In this document: positions 1 through 4,351 of the stretch, one piece after another
Layout: the number at the start of each line of letters is the position of its first letter
How positions within the stretch are numbered: the first letter of the stretch is position 1
Source of the DNA: an uncultured Rhodoplanes sp.
GTDB lineage: Bacteria; Pseudomonadota; Alphaproteobacteria; Rhizobiales; Xanthobacteraceae
Direction: 5' to 3'
DNA length: 5,394 nucleotides
NCBI GenBank assembly: GCA_936924235.1
Contig: CAKZHN010000581.1
Coordinates: 1 to 5,394 of the forward strand
Program-made: the position numbers and the translations under genes
The notes under the pieces: model-generated
What the model saw: the letters and a program-made list of their open reading frames with translations, nothing else
Database searches by the model: none
Told to the model about the DNA's origin: nothing

Positions 1-68
1 GGACCGTAGTCATCCAACACCAGATACACGTCGACATCAAAGCCGGGGACGATTGAGGGACTACGCAT
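1..68 (-). CDS. Small conserved hypothetical protein, partial (C-terminus beyond the left edge)
   Basis: The minus strand has an ATG at 66-68 opening a frame that stays open to the window edge, giving 22 residues that begin MRSPSIVPGFDVDVYLVLDD. The pattern VPGFD-x-x-VYLVLDD-[FY]-G resembles the start of short rhizobial proteins of unknown function, in which a beta-strand rich N-terminus is followed by a short helical tail; this is recalled, not searched. The ribosome site is weak (GCGAG about 7 nt upstream). A candidate EcfG-type promoter at 153-177 points at this gene but would leave a leader of about 77 nt. The function is unknown, and most of the protein cannot be seen. Confidence 0.6.
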   Translation of the reverse strand, partial: MRSPSIVPGFDVDVYLVLDDYG

Positions 69-152
69 GCAGTTACTCGCATAAAAGCCGCCGCGCAGCC
101 TGGCTGGGGAGTCAGGGGGGGCTGATGTTCGGCCACGCAGCGGCACTTATTC

Positions 153-177
153 AACAGTGCTGCCGAGATGACGTTCC
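153..177 (-). promoter_or_regulatory. Candidate EcfG (general stress sigma factor) promoter
   Basis: Read on the minus strand this is GGAAC (173-177), 16 nt, then TGTT (153-156), followed by G. The EcfG consensus in Alphaproteobacteria is GGAAC-N16/17-CGTT, so one base of the -10 differs. It lies upstream of the gene ending at 68. The implied leader is longer than for the other candidates here, which lowers confidence. Confidence 0.4.
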
Positions 178-289
178 CGTAGCCAAGAACGAAGCGTCGG
201 CTGTTAACCACGCAAGCGGTTCTGGTGCAACCTGAACCTCGGCTCGTGGCTTAGTATGGGGATGCGGCGCGCACCTTGGGGGGACCGGC

Positions 290-502
290 GTGCCTTCGGA
301 AGACATCGACCAATTCGTTGCCTTATCGCGCAAATATTTGGCGGGTGCCTACGTGAAAATTGCGCTTGAGCAACTTACGCCGCCTGAACTTGCGGCGATG
401 TGGTCGCTCGTTCGGGGCGTGGAAGCCGCCCTGAGGCTGCGGGGTATCTCCCTCGATGAGGAGCTGCTGGATCGAGACATCGAAAACCTGCTTCGCCCGT
501 AG
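290..502 (+). CDS. Small helical protein of unknown function (70 aa)
   Basis: This frame opens with GTG at 290, preceded by the G-rich ribosome site GGGGGGAC about 5 nt upstream, and runs 70 codons to TAG. The protein is mostly amphipathic helix: an N-terminal helix around residues 3-28, a TPPELAAMWSLVRGVEAAL helix in the middle, and an acidic C-terminal segment (DEELLDRDIENL). There is no signal peptide, membrane segment or metal site. I do not recognise a named family. The opposite-strand frames over this stretch are rich in arginine and serine and look like shadows, while this frame has balanced composition and natural codon use. No promoter motif is obvious upstream. The next gene is convergent and begins 22 nt beyond its stop. 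Confidence 0.6.
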   Translation: MPSEDIDQFVALSRKYLAGAYVKIALEQLTPPELAAMWSLVRGVEAALRLRGISLDEELLDRDIENLLRP

Positions 503-524
503 CGCTGACCCACAGCGTCGGCGC

Positions 525-710
525 TTAACCTTGCGCTTGGTTTTTGATAACGCGGACGAAGCGCCCGCCTTCCCACAACTGAATGTCCTTGCCCTTGGCA
601 ACATCAGTTACATGTTTCATCGCGGCCTCATCGTCAGGCGCATCAAACTCGATGGGCGAGCCCATCGAAGAAGCTTCAGGTTCTATCGTAAACGCCCGGT
701 ACCGCAGCAT
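525..710 (-). CDS. Small conserved hypothetical protein with a central DDEAA motif (61 aa)
   Basis: The ATG at 708-710 has a strong purine-rich ribosome site (GGGAGGGACGGGGG) just upstream, and the frame ends in TAA. The 61-residue protein begins MLRYRAFTIEPEASSMGSPI. It continues with an acidic helix start (DAPDDEAAMKHVTDVAKG) and ends with DIQLWEGGRFVRVI. The layout of beta-strand, D-[DE]-EAA helix, then [IV]-x-LWEG-x-R-[FL]-[VI] is, from memory, a recurring short rhizobial protein type of unknown function, probably a small alpha/beta fold with about three strands and one helix. It is predicted to be cytoplasmic, with no membrane or signal segment. It is convergent with the 290-502 gene. 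I find no convincing EcfG or sigma-70 promoter in the 120 nt upstream. Confidence 0.75.
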   Translation of the reverse strand: MLRYRAFTIEPEASSMGSPIEFDAPDDEAAMKHVTDVAKGKDIQLWEGGRFVRVIKNQAQG

Positions 711-864
711 GTACCCCCGTCCCTCCCAACGCCTGCAACGCTAATAGACCGCGCGAAGCCGTACCATCGCTCAAATGGGTTACAGCCATCCCTTCAACGC
801 GCAACGCGTCCTGCGCGGGCTCGCGGCTGAATTCAACGTGTCGGCGAAAATTGCAGTCCGGTTA

Positions 865-877
865 GAGGCGGCGCCTC
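865..877. repeat. Short inverted repeat overlapping the zinc-ribbon gene stop
   Basis: GAGGCGGCGCCTC is a perfect inverted repeat around a central base and includes the TGA stop of the minus-strand zinc-ribbon gene. A run of T (ATTTTCG) follows only about 12 nt further on in that direction, so it is a weak terminator candidate at best. Confidence 0.3.
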
Positions 878-1052
878 ACGTTTGCGTGCGCGCTTTTTGC
901 TCAGCAGTCCTGCGCCAAGGCCTCCACACGAACTTGCGGCAGGCGGCGCATTGATAAATGCGGTACCCCGGCTCATCGCCGAGGGCTGAGACGGTGGTGA
1001 CGTACTCGGTCGCCTTCCCGCAACCTTCGCAACTGGGATTGTCGTTTGACAT
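876..1052 (-). CDS. Small zinc-ribbon-like protein (58 aa)
   Basis: The frame extends further upstream, but the preferred start is the ATG at 1050-1052, giving 58 residues beginning MSNDNPSCEGCG. Starting further upstream would overrun the candidate promoter at 1078-1102. Two CxxC knuckles are visible: C8-x-x-C11 and C35-x-x-C38, separated by 23 residues containing a likely beta-hairpin (YVTTVSALGDEPGYRIYQC). This is the usual arrangement of a four-cysteine zinc ribbon. After the second knuckle come an aromatic/basic patch (KFVWRPWRR) and a basic tail. Zinc binding is inferred from the cysteines. Nucleic-acid or protein binding is possible but not shown. There is no strong ribosome site. An EcfG-type promoter lies about 25 nt upstream, so the gene is probably stress-induced. 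It is divergent from the 1194-1379 gene. Confidence 0.75.
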   Translation of the reverse strand: MSNDNPSCEGCGKATEYVTTVSALGDEPGYRIYQCAACRKFVWRPWRRTAEQKARTQT

Positions 1053-1077
1053 GGGAAGCACGCGCTCTTTGTCGGCA

Positions 1078-1102
1078 AACGCCCGGCTCCGAGCGGCGTT
1101 CC
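1078..1102 (-). promoter_or_regulatory. EcfG (general stress sigma factor) promoter, full consensus match
   Basis: On the minus strand this is GGAAC (1098-1102), exactly 16 nt, then CGTT (1078-1081): a full match to the alphaproteobacterial EcfG consensus GGAAC-N16/17-CGTT. The ATG of the zinc-ribbon gene begins 25 nt past the -10 element, leaving a short leader of roughly 18-20 nt. Position, orientation and spacing all fit. Confidence 0.7.
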
Positions 1103-1193
1103 AAGGGCGACTTCCCGTTGAGGGACACGCGGGCATTTCCAGGGTAACCACGGGCGGCTCGCGCCATTAAAAAAGACACATCGCGAGAGGTCG

Positions 1194-1379
1194 ATGATGC
1201 ACGAACACGCGCCCCACCTTACCGTCGCGGAGTGTCACGCCAAGGTCGCCGAGTGCCGGGAAATGGCCAAGCGGGTACAGAACCCCGAGCACCGGGTGAT
1301 GCTTGAGCACATGGCGGACACGTGGGCGCGCATCTGCGCGGACCTGGAAAAGCGGAATGGCGGCGGCGACGAGGGGTGA
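1194..1379 (+). CDS. Short helical-hairpin protein, family member 1 (61 aa)
   Basis: The frame starts at a double ATG (1194 or 1197), with GAGAGG as ribosome site 3-8 nt upstream, and ends in TGA. The 61-residue protein has a His-rich start (MMHEHAPH) and then two predicted helices, ECHAKVAECREMAKRVQ and EHRVMLEHMADTWARICADL, joined at an N-P turn. The tail is glycine/acid rich. The heptad-like pattern and the motif A-[DE]-[TDS]-[WF]-x-x-[ILF]-x-x-[ED] recur in the proteins at 3529-3759 and 4031-4198, so the three look like divergent paralogues. Such short helical proteins are, from memory, numerous and uncharacterised in Bradyrhizobium. No signal peptide or membrane segment is present. Function unknown. 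Confidence 0.72.
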   Translation: MMHEHAPHLTVAECHAKVAECREMAKRVQNPEHRVMLEHMADTWARICADLEKRNGGGDEG

Positions 1380-1549
1380 GACTGCGGTCGATACCTGCGC
1401 CTTTCCGATGCTGTTTCGGTAGCGCTCCGATTTACTGTTAATCCAGTTCAACAAAGACAGCTTCTTTGACGCAGCTAGGATGGCTTTGCTTGATCGACGG
1501 ACCTTCCGCCGCATCGGGTGTTGTCGACAGGCTGTTACGATCCCAACTG

Positions 1550-1585
1550 CGAACCCCTCGCGTGCGCACACGGGCGGGGGGTTCG
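1550..1585. repeat. GC-rich hairpin between convergent genes, possible terminator
   Basis: Positions 1550-1561 pair with 1574-1585 over 12 bp, one of them a T-G wobble; the outer eight pairs are CGAACCCC with GGGGTTCG. The 12-nt loop contains the self-complementary GTGCGCAC. Read on plus it is followed by TTGTCT, a poor T tract; read on minus no T tract follows. It lies between the stops of the convergent genes ending at 1379 (plus) and 1612 (minus), a usual place for a shared transcription end. The rest of 1380-1611 shows no gene I can support. Confidence 0.4.
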
Positions 1586-1611
1586 TTGTCTAGGTTCGAC
1601 TGCAATACGAG

Positions 1612-1893
1612 CTAGCGGACACCTCGCGCAGCTTCGTTAGCCACGAGCACGTCCGCCATCCTCGCCAGCAATGCGCTCACGACTTCACGGCCGCGCGGCG
1701 TCGTGAATGTTCGCGAGGGACGCACGGCGTGCGAAAAGCGTATGAGCCCACGCGCGCGCAATGCTCGCAGCGTTTCGAGATCACTGACTTTGACGGGGCG
1801 ATCACCGCTGGCGTGCTCCGTCAGCATAGTCACCATCAAACCCGTAAGCTGCACGCCATCGACGATGGTGCCCTTAGATGCCTTGGAACTCAT
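1612..1893 (-). CDS. Probable winged-helix protein of unknown function (93 aa)
   Basis: The preferred start is the ATG at 1891-1893, with ribosome site GGGGAAG 4 nt upstream. An ATG nine codons earlier (1920) has no such site. The 93-residue protein begins MSSKASKGTIVDGVQLTGL. Predicted helix 1 covers residues 12-27 (VQLTGLMVTMLTEHAS), followed by a helix-turn-helix-like stretch VSDLETLRALRARGLIRF, a strand-turn segment ending in RTFTTPRGREV, and a last long helix to residue 84. The order helix, two helices ending in RGLI, then T-x-x-GRE-V is typical of small MarR-like winged helices, in which the wing ends in T-x-x-G-[RK]. Autoregulation or DNA binding is inferred only from this fold resemblance. 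The gene is divergent from 2120-2329 across about 226 nt with no clear promoter match. Confidence 0.65.
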   Translation of the reverse strand: MSSKASKGTIVDGVQLTGLMVTMLTEHASGDRPVKVSDLETLRALRARGLIRFSHAVRPSRTFTTPRGREVVSALLARMADVLVANEAARGVR

Positions 1894-2119
1894 GCGCTTC
1901 CCCGCCAGCCAGCAGCGCACCTATGGCCAGTCGTGCACGCGGCCATCAAGGGGGTGTGAGCGCAATGCGACCGACCGTGGCGCAGCGGCAACTGTCGTTT
2001 TCTGAAGCCTGGAATGGAACCGCAAGCTAGATCCGTTGCCCTCGCGCCCCTAAATCCCAGACCGGACCGCCGCTGACGCAACTCTGTCTACTGGCCCGAG
2101 TTCTTTTGTGAGAGAGCGA

Positions 2120-2329
2120 ATGGGCGAAGTCGACATGGCTAAAAGCGAGCACAGGAAGACCGACGCCGCGGCCTACAAAGAGAGCCGTGAAGGACAAGAG
2201 CTGTACCGGGAGGTGACCGACCTTCTCTTGCTTCTTTTCGAGCCAACCCAACAGAAGAGCGATCCTAGGAGGAGGCGCAGGAGCTCTTCGCCTACTAAAG
2301 CGAAACGCACCGCAGGTCCGCGCCGCTAA
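2120..2329 (+). CDS. Small protein with a strongly basic C-terminal tail (69 aa)
   Basis: Possible starts are GTG 2108, ATG 2120 and ATG 2135. ATG 2120 is preferred because GAGAG lies 4 nt upstream; 2135 is also plausible (GGGCGAAG upstream, protein beginning MAKSEHRKTD). The frame ends in TAA. The N-terminal half is a charged helix (AAAYKESREGQELYREVTDLLLLLF) and the last 25 residues hold the tail RRRRRSSSPTKAKRTAGPRR. A hydrophobic-faced helix plus a polybasic Ser/Arg tail suggests binding to nucleic acid or to an acidic partner, but this is inference. No known domain is recognised. The TAA at 2327-2329 is 27 nt from the end of the convergent GreA-like gene. Confidence 0.6.
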   Translation: MGEVDMAKSEHRKTDAAAYKESREGQELYREVTDLLLLLFEPTQQKSDPRRRRRSSSPTKAKRTAGPRR

Positions 2330-2356
2330 CTTACCGGCAAACGCTATCGCCCGGAG

Positions 2357-2857
2357 CTACGACAGCGAGCCTCGAAGTTCATCGGGCCATTGCACGTTTT
2401 TGATTGTGTACGAACGTGTACCTGCGGGGGCGTGCACTTCTACTGACTCACCACGGTTCTTCCCGATCAAGGCGCGCGCGATTGGCGAGGTCACGGAAAT
2501 CCGTCCGTGCGCTGCATCAGCTTCCGGCTCGCCGACGATCTGCCACGTCTTCTTGGCTTTGGTGTCTTCGTCGATAAGCGTCACGGTAGCCCCGAAGCGA
2601 ATGACGTCGCCCGTCTGTTGCGCGAGATTGATCACTTCAGCATGCGCGAGCTTTGCCTCGAGATCTGCAATGCGACTCTCATTGACGGCCTGCTCCGCGA
2701 CGACAGCTTGATACTCAGCGTTTTCGCCGAGATTGGTATCGTCGCTCATGGCTTGCTGAAGCCGCGCCACGATCTGCGATCGCTCGACGTGAACGCGTTG
2801 CCGCAGCTCCTCTTGAAGCGTCGCAAAGCCGGCGGCGGTCATGGGTAAGGTTTGCAT
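2357..2857 (-). CDS. greA: GreA/GreB-family transcript cleavage (elongation) factor, divergent paralogue (166 aa)
   Basis: The start is the ATG at 2855-2857, giving MQTLPMTAAGFATLQEEL, which aligns from residue 1 with the E. coli GreA start MQAIPMT. The frame continues upstream to 3028, but that part is promoter DNA. Residues 7-77 form the N-terminal antiparallel coiled coil, which includes GENAEY (44-49) and RIADLEAKLAHAEVIN. Residues from about 85 on form the C-terminal FKBP-like domain, with FGATVTLIDEDT, WQIVGEPEAD, ISVTSPIARALIGK and a final YTIKNVQW. Gre factors enter the RNA polymerase secondary channel and stimulate cleavage of backtracked RNA through two acidic residues at the coiled-coil tip (D41 and E44 in E. 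coli). Here E45 is kept, but the tip reads SDDTNLGEN: Asn stands at the D41 position and the loop is one residue longer. It is 166 residues against the usual 158 or so. An EcfG-type promoter precedes it. It is probably a stress-induced accessory copy, not the housekeeping GreA. Confidence 0.93.
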   Translation of the reverse strand: MQTLPMTAAGFATLQEELRQRVHVERSQIVARLQQAMSDDTNLGENAEYQAVVAEQAVNESRIADLEAKLAHAEVINLAQQTGDVIRFGATVTLIDEDTKAKKTWQIVGEPEADAAHGRISVTSPIARALIGKNRGESVEVHAPAGTRSYTIKNVQWPDELRGSLS

Positions 2858-2890
2858 AGGCTCGCACCCAAAATAAAAAGTCGCCCGCTC

Positions 2891-2915
2891 AACCGGCCGT
2901 CGCAAAAATAGTTCC
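2891..2915 (-). promoter_or_regulatory. Candidate EcfG promoter of the GreA-like gene
   Basis: On the minus strand this is GGAAC (2911-2915), 16 nt, then GGTT (2891-2894), one base off the EcfG -10 CGTT. The start codon begins 33 nt past the -10 element, so a leader of about 25 nt is implied. No competing sigma-70 site with both elements was found: TTGACA occurs further upstream but has no -10 at proper spacing. Confidence 0.55.
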
Positions 2916-3083
2916 GGAGAGCCGCTGGAGCGGACCTGGGGAGCTGGATGCGTAAATGTGTCAAACGACTCAGCGAGGAGTTCTACCGATCTCAATATTA
3001 AACAGCTGTAATCCGCCTGTGCTGACAAGAAAGCGCGCGGCGTGGGCGATGCCCGATGCGTTTTACTCCTGACTGAACACCTT

Positions 3084-3110
3084 GCCCCGGCGGAAACGGC
3101 GGGGCTTTTT
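3084..3110 (+). terminator. Rho-independent terminator (plus strand)
   Basis: GCCCCG (3084-3089) pairs with CGGGGC (3100-3105). Inside it, after one G-G mismatch, two more pairs close a GAAA loop. Five T follow immediately, then CTT. No plus-strand gene lies upstream within reach, since the region is antisense to the GreA-like gene, so the transcript it ends is unknown. Confidence 0.65.
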
Positions 3111-3269
3111 CTTAGGGAACGCGCGCTCTTCCCACTAAGTCGGTCGTCAGGATGAGCCTGACAGTCACGCTGAATTCTGCGTGCGGCGTGAAGGGGCTTT
3201 CAACTTTTCTGGGCGAGGCTGGCGCCGCCGATGGGAAGCGTGGCCTTCGGCAACTGCCCTTCTTTAGGG

Positions 3270-3298
3270 AGCCCCGGCCTTGCCGGGGCTTTCTTTTT
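3270..3298 (+). terminator. Strong Rho-independent terminator (plus strand)
   Basis: AGCCCCGGC (3270-3278) and GCCGGGGCT (3282-3290) form a perfect 9-bp stem with a CTT loop, followed by TTCTTTTT. There is no matching T tract on the minus side. It is the second plus-strand terminator in about 190 nt with no accepted gene before it. Confidence 0.75.
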
Positions 3299-3528
3299 CG
3301 AGCGCATGCGCTTGCCGCGCGCTGCGCTTACGTGTCGATCACAGCTAGCAATGTATCGTTCGACATGGTGGGACGCCAGCGCTGCTTCCGGGCATGCTGA
3401 CCAGTCCCGGGGGTGCGCAGGTGGATCGCCTGCACGGGGTCGTATTTTTCCAAAATTACATTTATATTCGGTGAACCAGCCGCGTGCCGAGATTGCTGGG
3501 TGAATTGTGTAAATCGTGAGTGCGTCCG

Positions 3529-3759
3529 GTGAGTTCGAGTGACGATCCACAGCAGCTGCGGCGGCGGGCCGAGACAATGCGCGAACGCGCAGAGCGTGCC
3601 GAGCACCTCGCAACCAAACAGGGGCTCCTCCGTATCGCCGCAGATTTTGACGTGTTGGCGGACCGTGCGGAACAACGGCTTAGCGCGATGTTGAAGCGAT
3701 TAGGCCAGGGTCAGACCTCAGCTCCCGTGCCCTCGCCGCTTGAGGCTGAGAACATCTAG
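3529..3759 (+). CDS. Short helical-hairpin protein, family member 2 (76 aa)
   Basis: Two GTG starts are possible, at 3520 and 3529. The later is preferred because GTGAG lies 8 nt before it and the protein then begins with the SSSDDPQQL leader. The frame ends in TAG. Helix 1 spans roughly QLRRRAETMRERAERAEHL and helix 2 TKQGLLRIAADFDVLADRAE; a Pro/Ser-rich tail (TSAPVPSPLEAENI) follows. The R-x-R-A-E-x-x-x-x-x-A ... L-x-x-I-A-x-x-[WF]-x-x-[LF]-A-x-x-[AL]-E pattern matches the proteins at 1194-1379 and 4031-4198. The protein is predicted to be cytoplasmic and function is unknown. The gene is convergent with the DUF1328 gene across 81 nt. Confidence 0.72.
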   Translation: MSSSDDPQQLRRRAETMRERAERAEHLATKQGLLRIAADFDVLADRAEQRLSAMLKRLGQGQTSAPVPSPLEAENI

Positions 3760-3840
3760 CCGCAGGCCCTGCCTGGCCAGACTATCCGAAAACGCAAGGT
3801 CGTCGGACAATCTAGCCATCACGTTTTCAAGCGTTTGCGT
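3760..3840. repeat. Short inverted repeats between convergent genes
   Basis: This 81-nt gap between converging stop codons contains GCAGG-C-CCTGC (3762-3772 or so), the palindrome CTGGCCAG (3773-3780), and AAACGCAA near 3789, which is the reverse complement of TTGCGTTT at 3835-3842. The last pair could form a long-range stem ending transcription from the minus side, but no clean stem-plus-T-tract is present. Confidence 0.3.
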
Positions 3841-4020
3841 TTACGCAGGTCCGCGTCGGGCCATAAGGCCGAGGACGAGCAGAACAAGGAAGATCACAAG
3901 GAAGATGTAGAAGAGAACGCGTGCGACATCTGCGCTCGCAGCGGCCAATCCCGTGAAGCCGAACAGCGCGGCGACGATCGAGACCAGAAACATGATCAAA
4001 GCCCACTTAAGCAAGGACAT
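3841..4020 (-). CDS. DUF1328 / UPF0391 small membrane protein (YtjA-like, 59 aa)
   Basis: The ATG at 4018-4020 has a strong GGAGG ribosome site at 4026-4030 and the frame ends in TAA, giving 59 residues beginning MSLLKWALIMFLVSIVAALF. Two membrane helices are clear: about residues 6-26, with a conserved-type ALFGFTGLAA stretch, and about 33-53 (VLFYIFLVIFLVLLVLG). A short basic end (ARRGPA) follows. This is the full usual length and layout of the DUF1328/UPF0391 inner-membrane family, whose molecular role is unknown. From general knowledge, such genes are often stress-induced in Alphaproteobacteria. It is the second gene of an operon, starting 10 nt after the stop of the helical-hairpin gene at 4031-4198, with its ribosome site inside that gap. 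An EcfG-like element precedes the operon. Confidence 0.93.
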   Translation of the reverse strand: MSLLKWALIMFLVSIVAALFGFTGLAAASADVARVLFYIFLVIFLVLLVLGLMARRGPA

Positions 4021-4030
4021 TTGTGCCTCC

Positions 4031-4198
4031 TCAGTGGACCGTTGAAGCGTTGTTGGGCTGGGCTTGGTCGTCAGCCTCTTGAGCGAAAAACCGCCACGTC
4101 TCGGCGATTTCCCTCAGCCGTTGATCTTCGCGCGGCTTCTGAAGGGCCAATCGCTCGCACTCCAGCGCCCGTTGCCGGTAGAGTTCTGCTGTCCGCAT
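4031..4198 (-). CDS. Short helical-hairpin protein, family member 3 (55 aa)
   Basis: The start is the ATG at 4196-4198, because a clear GGAGG ribosome site (4204-4208) sits 5 nt upstream; the frame itself extends back to 4243. The 55-residue protein begins MRTAELYRQRALECERLALQ. It has two helices, roughly residues 4-21 and 24-44 (RLREIAETWRFFAQEADD), joined at a K-P turn and followed by a polar tail. The core A-E-T-W-x-x-x-A-x-x-A matches the proteins at 1194-1379 (ADTWARICADLE) and 3529-3759 (AADFDVLADRAE). It is the first gene of a two-gene operon with the DUF1328 membrane protein, so the two products may act in the same stress response. The biochemical role is unknown. Confidence 0.82.
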   Translation of the reverse strand: MRTAELYRQRALECERLALQKPREDQRLREIAETWRFFAQEADDQAQPNNASTVH

Positions 4199-4224
4199 AT
4201 CGACCTCCGTCTCAGTGAGCCGAT

Positions 4225-4249
4225 AAAGCTTTTGATAGAGCAAAGTTCC
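4225..4249 (-). promoter_or_regulatory. Candidate EcfG-like promoter of the helical/DUF1328 operon
   Basis: On the minus strand this is GGAAC (4245-4249), 16 nt, then CTTT (4225-4228). The -35 is perfect, the spacing equals that of the other candidates here, and the -10 has one mismatch to CGTT. The start codon begins 26 nt past the -10, the same geometry as at the zinc-ribbon gene. Confidence 0.45.
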
Positions 4250-4351
4250 AGCTCTGGAGGCTGTGAACGTTTGGTCCCGGCAGACTCTGGCGGATACCCT
4301 TCCCGGTTCGTCGGATTACCCCGATGCGGAGCTCAGCCGGGGCGCGGCCGG

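Larger units (their letters stand above)
2858..3519. other. Gene-less stretch with promoter, two terminators and hairpins
   Basis: About 660 bases hold no frame I accept. On the left are the GreA-like gene's leader and EcfG-type promoter. At 2948-3001 there is a 17-codon frame (MRKCVKRLSEEFYRSQY) with GGGGAG upstream, too short to claim. Two plus-strand terminators lie at 3084-3110 and 3270-3298. Between them are smaller inverted repeats: GTCAGG (3146-3151) with CCTGAC (3157-3162), and a GCC-TTC-GGC hairpin near 3243. From 3440 to 3470 there is an AT-rich island with TATATT at 3463-3468, which could be a -10 for the gene at 3529, though no good -35 is seen. Longer open frames here read straight through the terminator stems and look like shadows. 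Confidence 0.55.

Noticed and set aside
125..235. 36-residue plus-strand frame beginning MFGHAAALIQQCC after GGGGGG
   Set aside because: It lies across the candidate minus-strand promoter, is very short, and shows no recognisable pattern.
775..955. 59-codon plus-strand frame beginning MGYSHPFNAQRVL
   Set aside because: Its second half is antisense to the zinc-ribbon gene, and there is no ribosome site before the ATG.
1167..1571. 134-residue minus-strand frame, with a possible start at 1514 (MRRKVRRSSKAILAASKK)
   Set aside because: More than half is antisense to the 1194-1379 gene, there is no Shine-Dalgarno, and the C-terminal part has shadow-like composition. The N-terminal third looks protein-like, so an old gene remnant cannot be ruled out.
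1571..1610. GGTTCGA-containing stretch considered as a tRNA T-arm or integration site
   Set aside because: No acceptor, anticodon or T-stem pairing could be built around it, and there is no integrase or direct repeat nearby.
2011..2037. GGAAT-N18-CGTT and GGAAC-N13-CGTT upstream of the 2120-2329 gene, considered as an EcfG promoter
   Set aside because: The spacing is wrong in both readings (16-17 expected), and the better-spaced one has a mismatch in the -35.
2858..3028. 57-residue N-terminal extension of the GreA-like protein in the same frame
   Set aside because: It precedes the conserved GreA start MQTLPMT, has no homology-like pattern, and contains the candidate promoter at 2891-2915.
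3200..3613. Long open frames on both strands across 3152-3613
   Set aside because: They read through the 9-bp terminator stem, and on the minus strand overlap the 3529-3759 gene antisense. Their composition is typical of shadow frames and no ribosome sites are seen.
3672..3694. GGAAC-N15-TGTT on the plus strand inside the 3529-3759 gene
   Set aside because: It lies within coding sequence, is one base short in spacing, and no plus-strand gene follows.
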